A stretch of 64,000 nt of DNA. It comes from Corallium rubrum (lineage: Eukaryota > Cnidaria > Anthozoa > Scleralcyonacea > Coralliidae). Below the pieces are notes generated by a model. That model ran no database searches. It saw only the letters and a list, made by a program, of their open reading frames with translations, and was not told the origin of the DNA. Positions 1 to 10,800 of the stretch are shown here, in pieces; position 1 is the first letter of the stretch, and each line of letters opens with the position of its first letter. The position numbers and the translations under genes were made by a program. The DNA lies in the NCBI GenBank assembly GCA_964035015.1, contig OZ035998.1:23167479-23231478 (forward strand). The letters are read 5' to 3'.

Positions 1-78
1 TGTCTTCCCGCTCTTTTTTGAGGTGCGAGCTCGGGCGTCGCGTCGTGCATGCGCAAAGCGTTTGGCAGCTGTGTTGTC
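1..78 (+). mobile_element. hAT-type MITE family A, right-end fragment
   Basis: Matches the right end of the elements at 15341-16726, 34785-35157 and 54454-54787: a GAGCTCGG-CGTCGC stretch, then a CATGCGCAAA-GCGTTTGGCAG terminal inverted repeat. The rest lies beyond the left edge. Confidence 0.7.
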
Positions 79-197
79 GCAATTACTGTTTAACAATAGT
101 TAAAGAAAAGACCACCTTTAAAGTCTTAACAGACTTGGACTCGGAAGACTCGGAATGGCAAGAACTCGGACTCGGTAAAGGGGTGGAGTCTGTGGAT

Positions 198-360
198 CGT
201 TTTCACTCACGTGATCGGTGGCCCCGTTGGGGTGGTGAAACAATACGAAATGGTTGAATAAGAATAGAGTTAAATTCCCATAGGATAAAGGTTGTGCACC
301 AATATGGCCACCATTTCATTGTTTCGGTGCACCAATATGGCCGCCGTGACGTCAGATGAA
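198..360 (+). repeat. Dispersed MITE family B (copy 1) with two 33-bp units
   Basis: Same sequence and orientation as 63524-63680: TTTTCACTCACGTGATCGG at one end and two tandem CACCAATATGGCC-type 33-bp units at the other. The unit is the one amplified at 11640-12424. Confidence 0.75.
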
Positions 361-427
361 AACCAAGAATAACAGACGCACTTGCAGGGAGGCGGGGAGG
401 CGGGTTTGGGGAGATACCAGCCCCCGA

Positions 428-966
428 GGTGCATCAATCCTAGGCTCGATTTCCAGCTGTCTCTCGGGCTCTGGTATACTTACCTTCTCCGGAAGAGGAT
501 GCGTTAGCCACCGAACGTTTTGCATAAATTGATTTCACGCTATCAAAAACTATAAAAGCTGACTGAAATATAAGTGACTTTCCCGATCCTGTAGGCTGAA
601 TGACGAAAACATCTTGCTCGCTAACCAATTTCTCTAGAGCTTCCCGTTGTAAATCTTTTGCACAATCAACATTAAACGTTTACAAAAACTGATCACATGC
701 CTCACTCATCAGCACTCTATTAATCGCCATTTTGAACTGACGAAGTAATTCCATAGAATTCATACAACAATCCCAATACTATATGCCTGCTGAAAATACG
801 TAGGTATGTTTGTGATTGGTGCAAATCGACAACGCACAAGCTCACGAGTCCAGCCGTGATTTCGGGGAAGATAAGCACCGGGACCCAAGATACGGCTGGA
901 AATCGAGCCTACATCAATCCCGGACGCAAGAAACCTGCAACTATGTTTTGTTTTATCCCATAACAC
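428..966 (-). pseudogene. RecQ-like helicase N-terminal fragment between imperfect inverted repeats
   Basis: On the minus strand from an ATG at 730, one reading frame gives LQREALEKLVSEQDVFVIQ then PTGSGKSLIFQSA, the Walker A region (GSGKS) of a RecQ/DEAD-type helicase. It is interrupted by a TAA after about 16 codons. The reading ends in a good splice-donor sequence (GTAAGT near 478), so this looks like a dead exon rather than a processed copy. Similar sequence in opposite orientation (CTCGATTTCCAG near 448 and CTGGAAATCGAG near 897) brackets the fragment, suggesting it was carried by a small inverted-repeat element. Confidence 0.55.
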
Positions 967-1219
967 CGGTTACAAGTTAACCTACAAGCGGCATTTTCAT
1001 GAAGATAATGCTTCTTTCGTATTAATTTCACAACTCTCTGAATGCACAGGAGTGCCGAAGGAAACTTTTTTGGCATTAAAACAATGTTAAATATTTATTA
1101 TGACAGATGTAATGTAACGGCGTTTCTGATTGGCTACCGTGCCTGCTCTATAACTCGATGGAGCACGGCAATTTCAAACGTAATGAGAAACTCATTTTTA
1201 ATCAGCCTTGACCAACTCT

Positions 1220-1372
1220 AAAGCTGTTTTTCCACTTGCGAATTTTTTCGCGCGAATAGACATTTTTCTTTTGTCTTATGAGATCTCGGCTGGAGCTAAT
1301 TATAAATCTATTCAATATTTATACAATAGAAGTGTCGATTCCCGCGAAAAAAATTCGCAAGTAGAAAACCGG
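1220..1372. mobile_element. Small foldback MITE
   Basis: About 25-bp inverted arms: TTTTCCACTTGCGAATTTTT at the left and AAAAATTCGCAAGTAGAAAA at the right, with a 90-100 bp spacer. It is flanked at a distance by direct copies of TAACTCGATGGAGCACG (near 1150 and 1420). Confidence 0.6.
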
Positions 1373-1472
1373 CATAATGCTTTTTTCGTGCTCTCCCAAC
1401 TTCCCGCGTGCATCCATAACTCGATGGAGCACGCCAAACCATGAACCATTTCTTAAATAGACAAAAACTCAC

Positions 1473-1612
1473 CTCTCCACCAGGTTTGGTAATTGCAAGT
1501 TTCTTTTCATTGTGAACCATCCAATAGGCAAAGAGAAACATAATCAAGCCGTGACCACAATCGCCAAACATCACCGCAAACAAAAACGGAAATGTTATAA
1601 TCGTGAAAAGAG
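1473..1612 (-). CDS. ATP6V0A: V-ATPase subunit a, exon 12 (first two membrane helices)
   Basis: 140 nt, Ala404 and residues 405-450, ending in phase 0 at donor GTGAGT. Reads [32 protein letters not shown] and HNEKKLA, i.e. membrane helices 1 and 2 with their tight loop. The loop has Cys (GDCGHG) where many family members have a hydrophobic residue. The next exon should open near the family RYxILLMG motif; nothing like it is seen in 1-1472. Confidence 0.97.
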
Positions 1613-4291
1613 CTAAAAAAGAAAGCGTTACAGAACGTAAGCAACAATATGTAATAGACTAAATACACTAAACGGCTGAACTGTAGAGATTGAATTATAA
1701 ATCAAAATATAGCAAGGTTGGAGTACATGTTTAGTTATATTTGTTTATATGTAATTATGTATTCGTTTAACTAATGTGTGGCGAGCGAACAGGTGAAAGT
1801 TTTAAATAAATAGATATTTTTATTAGGTTTTTAGACGTTCTCTGGTTTAAAATATAACCTTATATGTAGGCGGAACTGTCACTTGCATGTCACTATACTA
1901 TCTGTTTGTCTCTATATGTAATTGTAAACCACTGACATATCACTTTTTTCTTTTTTCATTGTAATTCACCCGTCGAAGACTGCAGACTGGCAGTCGAAAC
2001 CTTGTAACTTAAATATATATTTTAAACCAGAGAACGTCTAAAAACCTAATATGAATAAGTCATACTGGCATTTCACTCGATTACATAGCATGTTCTAAGG
2101 ATTTGGGGTGAAGGAAAATTCGAGTGCAGAATATATTCATTTTTAAGACCAAACAGGGACAAGTTGCGAAAAATGCAACTACACAGGCCTTCCGGCAGGA
2201 ATTGAACCCACGACCTTGCGATTCTAGTGCAATGCTCTGACCACTGAGCCACGGAGGGCGTTGCCGAGAGCTTGATCGCCCTGATATATATTCTACACAG
2301 TGGTCAGAGCATTGCACTAGAATCGCAAGGTCGTGGGTTCAATTCCTGCCGGAAGGCCTGTGTAGTTGCATTTTTCGCAACTGGTCCCGGTTTGGTCTTA
2401 AAATGTATATATTCTACACTCAAATTTTCCTTCACCCAAAATCCTTAGAACATGCTATGTAATCGAGTGAAATGCCCAATAATACTTATAATATACCCAA
2501 TTCTCTCCTGGCATTACCACCTTATTATATATACAGAACTCGCGATCAAGCTCTCGCCAACGCCCTGAGTGGGCTCAGTGGTCAGAGCATTGCACCAGAA
2601 TCGCAAGGTCGTGGGTTCAATTCCTGCCGGAAGGCCTGTGTCGTTGCATTTTTCGCAACTGGTCCCGGTTTGGTCTTAAAAAATGTATATATTCTGCACT
2701 CGACTTTTCCTTCATATTTTCCTTTATATCTGATACTTATATTTAATAGAATCTCAGATATAAGTGTCGAGTTTGGACAAGTTTAAATATCACAAAAAAA
2801 TATTTTACATGAGCCAGAATATTCATGTTTAAGGAAAGTTGGACTCGCTTAAAAGAAAACCTAAACTGAGCTTAAATTTGAGGAACAGATTTAAGCAAAT
2901 TTACCTTAAATCTGTCTTAACGCTCCGATTTCACCCTGTGAAGGCAAGCCGTTGTAAATCCCATACAGTCTGGCTGCGAATATTGAATTTTACTTAAAAT
3001 TATATATAAACAAGCATATTTACTAAGTACTTTGAAGATTCAAGCCATTTTAGCTAAGTAAATCGAAGAAACAGTTCATGCAAACCAAGACGATGTTGTA
3101 TCCGATTTACAGCATACTAATCAACTAATAAATCATCAAAACTTTGAGAGAAGTTAATAGGGAATTTTTAAAACCTTTGAACACTCGATAGTCACTAACA
3201 AATCTGCATGCAGACCTTTGAACACTCCCTAGGCCCTTCGTAATTCCGAACGCCGACTCTTGACGTAATCCGACTGGTCCGTGGAACTGACCAGGAAAGG
3301 AAAATAACCCGTAACACACCTTCTCTTGCTACTTTTAAAACTATACTGAAAGAATATTACTGCTCCGCTCTTTGCTCAACATTCAACCATGAGGACCCAC
3401 GTACATGGAAGACAGCCTGTGTTAAGTGTAATTGTGCTCGTAGTCTATTAGTTTCCCCTTCTTGTTGCTTTTAAACCTCGCCCAATTTATTATTTATCCA
3501 TTTATCCATTTATCCATTTATCCATTTATCCATTTATCCATTTATCCATTTATCCATTTATCCATTTATCTATTTATCTATTTATCTATTTATCTATTTA
3601 TCTATTTATCTATTTATCTATTTACTTATTTATTTATTTATTTATTTATTTATTCCTTTATTTATCTATTTATTTATTTTTTATATATTTATTTATGTGT
3701 TTATTTATTTACTTACTTATTTACTTTTTATTTCTTTCTTTCTTTATTCATTCATTTAATTAATTAATTATTTATTTATCCATTTAAACAATTAGTTAAT
3801 TCACAGCTTTCTTTTATTTTTATTATTTTTTTACTTTTTTGGGGGTTGGGGAGTTAGCGTTCTTTTTCTTTTATCCTTTACTTTAGATTCATTGTTTTTG
3901 TATTATCTTGTGCATGTGTATTTCCGTTCACGTTGTTATAATATTTTTAACAAAGGATCCGCAGTAATTGGCTTTAGCTGTTGCGGTATTCCTGCCTTGT
4001 ATTACTTTTGTTGGTACAAATTGTACATATATAATTAATGATATTATCAGGGCAAAGTTAAAGAAAATAAAATAAAATAACTACATTTATGCTAATTTAT
4101 GCACAGATAGCACTCCGCTATGTTACTACACAGAAATCCCAAAGTAGAAAGCTCGCTTAGAAGCACCCACAGAGAGAGCCTGTTCACAGACTAAAACTCG
4201 CTTCGCAGCTCGCCACGCTCAAAATAAATTAATTAATTAATTAATTAATTAATTAATTAAAATAAATTAAATAAATAAATAAATAAACAAA

Positions 4292-4374
<83 letters not shown>

Positions 4375-5277
4375 GGAGTTGGAGTTGCTCTTTATGCCAA
4401 AGAGAATATTGTTGTTGAAAGACGTTCTGATCTTGAGTTCCCTAATCTAGAGCTAATGTGGGCCCAGCGTACTTTTAAGAATTTTTGTATTCTTTGCGGT
4501 ATTTGAACTTTTACAAAATTGTTCAGATAAAATACAAAATCTTAGATTCTCGGCTATTGTGATATTGGGGGACTTCAATGCTCATTCTAAATTTGTTCAC
4601 ACTTCCTCCCCAAATACTGACATAGGTATCAAGTTATTTAATTTTCTTGAATGCAATAACTTGTTTCAACTTGTCGATGAACCAATTATCTTTATTACAT
4701 CGGTGAACGTTCGAATTCTATATTACACGCTCGTCTGAGGTTAAATAATAGTACCCTTAATCATGATCTCTTTTTGAAAAACTGTGTTAATTCACCAGTA
4801 TGTTTAAAATGTGGCACTCCTGTGGAAGATGCCATTCATTTCTTGTTATATTGTAATACGTTTGCTGCTCTTCGTAGTGAATTGCTTACCTCTGCTACTC
4901 AACTGCTGGGGGATAAATGGGTGTTAGCTCGAGATAGAAAGAAAGTGGAATGGTTCTTAAGAGGAGTTCCTGAAACTAATTTTGAAATTAATACACTTCT
5001 TTTTATGTGTGTACAGTCTTTTATCTCCCGTCTTTTATCTCCCGTACAGGCCGGGTTTTTTGTAATACAAGTCCTACCTTTGTACTTTATTACTATTTTT
5101 TGCTTATATTAAGTATTTTTTGTATTAGAGTTTAAAACTTAAGAGTCAGACCAACGACCATTCATGAATAATTATATATGTATTAGGATATTAGGCGTGA
5201 GCTCTCTTGATGAGCGATTTCGCTCTTAGAGTAAATGCAAATAAAATATTGTTTATACAAAAAAATAAATAAACAAA

Positions 5278-5344
<67 letters not shown>

Positions 5345-7826
5345 ACAAATAAACATCGAGGTTTGGACTAATTTTAGTGTAGTTTTTGTTTCTGTTTTTG
5401 CCTTAAACTTCACTAAATAAACAGCATTTGTCTTACTGATATATTGAACTGTCACATTTTCCTATCTGCTTTCGAGACGTTATCGGGCTAACTTCAATTG
5501 TTTTGAAAAGTGGCATAAAATTTCCCGCCATATTGAATTTATAATGAACTACTATTACTAGAAATACATAAATGCAATAATCCCTCGCCCGCTTTTACAG
5601 CAACCCTTCCGCCCTCACACACCCCCCCCCCCCCCCCCCGCTTGCGCTCTTTTATTGGAGGCCTGGAAATAGCTACTCCTGTCGGAACGATGAAAATATA
5701 GTTTTAATTATGGTAAAATATTTGAAATAAAAAAAAAACACTATTTTTTTGAAGAAAAATGCCACAAAGAACAAAGAAAAATTTAAGGATGATATTTCGT
5801 AAAATATATTGGGATGAAGAAAATTGCACGTTGCATCCAGGATTTGATCTCGATCTCGCTCGCGTGCAAACCGACGATGTTTACCACCACACTACTGAAG
5901 CAGGCGTCAGAATTTTATTAAAATATCAGGGTTATACTTTACAGTTCTTTCTTCCCATGTTTACAGAGAACATTGCTTGGTGTCTAAAAATATTTATTTT
6001 GAAAACTACTCAAACTGCCTGGCTAGCTGCCACGGCTATATTCATTTATGGCGTTTTAAATTTATTTAAACTAATATAACAAAAACAATTTTTCATTTCG
6101 AAATCTGAATAGCTGAAAATGTTTTCACATACATGTTAATAAATATTTCAACAGCATTTGTGCGTTTTACAAAAGAAAAAATGTTCCTTCTCCATTTTTT
6201 ATGCTAAATTATAAACAACCGCTAAGTCATATGTAGTTTTATAATAAGAAAACTATTTAAAAGGAGATAAGACGACAGCCACAGGTAAAAAATACAACGT
6301 AACGGGCATTAGCAAGAAAAAACATGCAATGGATATGATACGTACTTCAAGGACACAAAATATAAAACAAAATTAACAGTGATAGATATAAACAGGGAAA
6401 CTCGAACAGTTTTGCTACTAAGTGTTCGTGATTACTGAGAGCGACTGCTCTATATTTTTACCGTAGCTTAAACTTTTCGGCCTTTATCTTCGTTGGTTTT
6501 CTATTTTGACTATTTCTTTTTCCTTCTTTCGAGTTTTGGTTTGACGGGTTTCCTTTAGTCAAGACTTTATATATGTAAACGTTGATTTGTTTCTGTTCTT
6601 TTGAAAAGGATGTACGTATCCCAAAAACTCCTTTCTCAAGTCTTTTTGTCAAGAATAATATTAGTTCAAATCTTTTTCAAATCTTTTTTGTCAAGAACTA
6701 TATTGTTTCCAGTGCCAAACAATCTTCACCGCGCGTGGTCCGTCCACACATATATATATATACAAATATTCAGATCGCTCAAACTGATTCGCATTTTAAC
6801 ACGCGTGTAAAGTGGACTCCACGCATGTCGAGATTAGCACCTTCACCGGGCTCCGGGCCTTCGGCCCTACGCCCGGCTCGGGGATCATTCATTTCGTCTC
6901 TATCCCGCATTCTGATTGGTTAATTCACCTGCAAATAAATGAGTGACTTTTTGCTGCAAATAATTTTCGGAGCATGCGATCTAGCGATAGCGCTGCTGAC
7001 TGCAAATAATTTTCGTAAACATGGCGGTGATGGCGGCTAGTCCGAGGCAGTAATACTTTAGAAAAGAAATATTTAAAAGGAAGACTTATTGAGATAAAAA
7101 ACAAGGCTCGTACCAACAAAAAGTAAGTTTTACGAAGATTTTAGTATGCCGAAGACAGAGAGAATGACGATCTCTAACTTCAGACATTTCAAATTTTTAA
7201 CTATTTTATGAATGATAAAACAATAACTGAACTCGTCTATCGCAAGATATCATGATTTGTCAGTGTCTCGCTTCCAGTTATTTTCCTCTGCCTTCGGCAT
7301 TGGCAAATAACTGGTAGCTCGCCACTGACAATGTCAGTCACCTCGCAGGCCAAATATTTCGCGCTACATTGCACCTTTCAATAATAAAAAGAAAAATGTC
7401 AGCTCTTCAGTTACCTGGATTCACCTCCTGGTAGCTGGCCACGCCATAAGCATCAACTAAGTTCTGAAATCCAACGGTAAACTTGTTATTGCGGTTAAAT
7501 GTTGGTGGGTCTTGTTTTGTGACCATACGGTTTAAAATGGAAGGAACAGAAGCACCACTTTCATCCTAGAAAAAATAATTCAACCACTGCAGGGGTAAGT
7601 TAACTGGAAAAAATACACCATTTGCGCGATGTCGTGAATGAATGAATGAATGAATGAATGAATGAATGAATGAATGAATGAATGAATGAATGAATGAATG
7701 AATGAATGAATGAATGAATGAATGAATGAATGAATGAATGAATGAATGAATGAATGAATGAATGAATGAATGAATGAATGAATGAATTAATTAATTAAAA
7801 TAAATTAATCAAAATAAATTAATTAA

Positions 7827-7882
<56 letters not shown>

Positions 7883-10800
7883 ATGAGTTGGAGTTGCTCT
7901 TTATGCCAAAGAAAATATTGTTGTTGAAAGATGACATATTTTGGAAAAGCCGCGAAAGGACTGGACGGGTCCTCTTAGTCATCCCTTTTAGCCGAAACCC
8001 TAGAACACTGGCAAAGCATTCTAGTAGTTGTAGGCACCCAACGCAATCTCACGTCATCGTGCAAATGGTCTATTCAGGTAGCTATGGCTGGGTATAAATA
8101 AGATTGGAAGAATCTTCGGAAACAGTCGTGAACGGGTCATGTGATGTAAAGTTGTAAATGGCGGTAATTCTGTTACATCAAGGTTATCAAGCAAAAGATG
8201 GAGCATAATGTAAAGAGAATAATTGTTAAATCTTTGTATTAATTTTTTGTATTAATGGTTTAACTTGACTTGGGGCTCGTACAGGTTAGAGAAGGAAAAA
8301 TTCAAGGACTTTTCAAGAACTTTCAAGGCCATGTATCAAGAACTTCACGGACCAAAATGGCTGAAAACGAGGTTTTGGAAAGCAGTAATCACGGAAAATA
8401 GGTACACGTTGCGTACATGTAACACCCCTTGAGGAACTTGTCTCGCAATATTTTGTTATGATTCGGCACTCAATCTAGCCTCTCCCCAGTCTACCCGCTT
8501 TTATCGAAATCCAAATCATTGGAAAATTGCATGAACGCGTTGCAGCGTGTAACACCCCCTGTCTTGCAACTGCAATGCTGCATGAGTCATCAATGCGAGA
8601 CAAGTTGCATGAAAAATTGCACCGTGTAACAGGGCCTTACCCTAAACCTAACGCTATTCATAAAATGACATTTTCGCCTGTTTGAACTCACGCTTAGGTA
8701 AATCTGCAAAAACAGGAAACGCGGTCACTAATGGCATTGTTAAAGAATGTGATAACTTACACTGTTATATATCAAGTGACAAAGTCTGTTTTTCTAGCTC
8801 TCCTCTAGCTCTCGAGCGGTCCTCGCGTGGCTGTCGAAAAATCGTGTTTCCCGCGCAACCCATGGCAGCGGTTAATATCAAAACCGGAAGTACATGGTCA
8901 GGTTCAGTTTGTCTTTTTTTTTTTCAGTTTTCCTTCATTAAAAACGTGTCTGAAGGTTTTGCTCAACATTTTTGTTGTCATTTGACACTTCATATATAAC
9001 AAAACACTTATTTACTGGTACCTCGGGAAAACAGTGTGTTTTGTGACCCCTCGACCGCTAGTTGTTGCCCTCGGCTTCGCCTCGGGAAACAACGGCGGTC
9101 TCGAGGCCACAAAACACACTGTTTCCCTCGGCGCCAGTATATAAGTGTTTAGTATATCGCGCTCGCCTAATGTTATTATGTTAGTCGTGAGAGAGGGAAT
9201 GTATAGTAATGGGTCTAGTCCCTTCCTAATTCCTCTTAAAGGACATTGGCAATAAAAATGAAGTTTGTGAAATTTGAAAGAACTCGTAAAATTGTAATAG
9301 AAGATCTTTTCTAACTTTTTCGCATTTTTTTTCGTTTTTAAAACATTTCAGTTTGTTTGATATGTAAATTAGGTGAACTCACATTACAAAATCACTTACA
9401 CCTCTTATTGCTCAATATACATGTAAAATGTTTAGTGTCACAAGGTGCCTTTATGTGCACAGTTTCAAGTTATTACTCGGGCTACCTGTGGTAGCCGAGT
9501 CTAGGTTTCGGCTCTGTAATTTTTTTATTTTTTTTTTTTTTTTTTTGTGTCGACAAATTGCAATTATTGCATCATCCCGATAGGCTTTGCGAAACCACGC
9601 CGGTGTATATATGTGACCCTCCATGGGAAAACGTACCTTATCGATTTAGCGAATGGCATGAAAACGCCGTTCGAACACGCCGTTCGAACGCCGTTCGAAC
9701 GCCGTTCGATTGGCGTTCGAATGCTTAACCACAAGCGTCCGAACGCCTGACTTGAAGCGTTCGAATACCTAGCCAGCACCGTTCGAACGCTTAGCCAGAA
9801 CCGTTCGAACGCCTAGTCAGAACCGTTCGAACGCCTAGTCAGAACCGTTCGAACGCCTAGTCAGAACCGTTCGAACGCCTGGCCAGAAGCGTTCGAACGC
9901 CTAACCAGATGCGTTTGAATTCGAACGTCTAACTTGAATGGATCGAACGCCTAACTAGAAGTATTTAAACATCAATAACTATTTTGCTCTCACTCAAGAT
10001 GTGCAAACGCTTAATATTAAACTCGAAAGCATTTAAACTCGAAAGCTGTTTATTATTTAGACTGATAAAAGCCTGTCAGGTTCTTAATGAGCTTAGTGTT
10101 ATCTTCGTTTGCTTATAAACTCGCACGCGTACGTTTTACACTATTACGGCGCCGTGGTATGCAAAGGTAGTGTGATCAAAACTTGCAATTTCTATACACT
10201 GTAAAATGAGACAACGTAAAACAATAAAATAGCAATATTTTGGCTTTGCTGCCAAGTTATGTATAATCAAAATCAGGTACATTGATCGCTGATGACAGAA
10301 AACAAACTGAACAAGGGTCAAACAATACGGAAGAAAAACGGACGTCTCGTATAAAACGGTAAATTTGTGATACTAGCCGTGGCTTATTTTTGACTAGCTC
10401 CCTACTCTGGGATTATTTAAACCGCAGTTTATTACAAAATACAAAATACGGTAAATTTACGACATAGTTTGTAAGTCGCGGCTCATATTAATGTCAACAA
10501 TGTATCAAATTCCTACTGAAAAGTGTAGGTCAAATCATCAAATTGAGGACTCAATGTTCGTCTTCCTGATCTTCCTCAGTGTTAAGTTGGACGTTTACTA
10601 CACGTAAAAGATCGCTCTTTCATATTAACTGTCAGGACGAGAATCACGTTGAATGCTTGTAGACCTGTAGACAGCAGTCCAAAATCCTTGAAGGCTGTTC
10701 AACGCTTGTAGATAGCCATTCGAAGAAGTTGAACGTTTATAAGAAGTAACGCTTGTACTTGGCAGTTCAAACGCTTGAGGGCTGTAAGCAAGTAGCCTGC

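Noticed and set aside
2298..2420. tRNA gene
   Set aside because: A- and B-box-like sequence is part of a multi-copy SINE. The acceptor stem is imperfect and in this copy truncated.
3462..3767. 101-codon frame rich in Tyr/Ile/Leu
   Set aside because: Translation of the (TTTATCCA/TTTA)n array.
5759..6079. 106-codon open frame as a candidate gene
   Set aside because: No recognisable domain, A-rich start context, no splice or neighbour support; could be chance in AT-rich intron.
9660..9930. CRISPR-like regularly spaced repeats (22-bp period)
   Set aside because: Spacers are themselves repeats, the sites are palindromic, they mirror at the other end of a TIR element, and the genome is eukaryotic.
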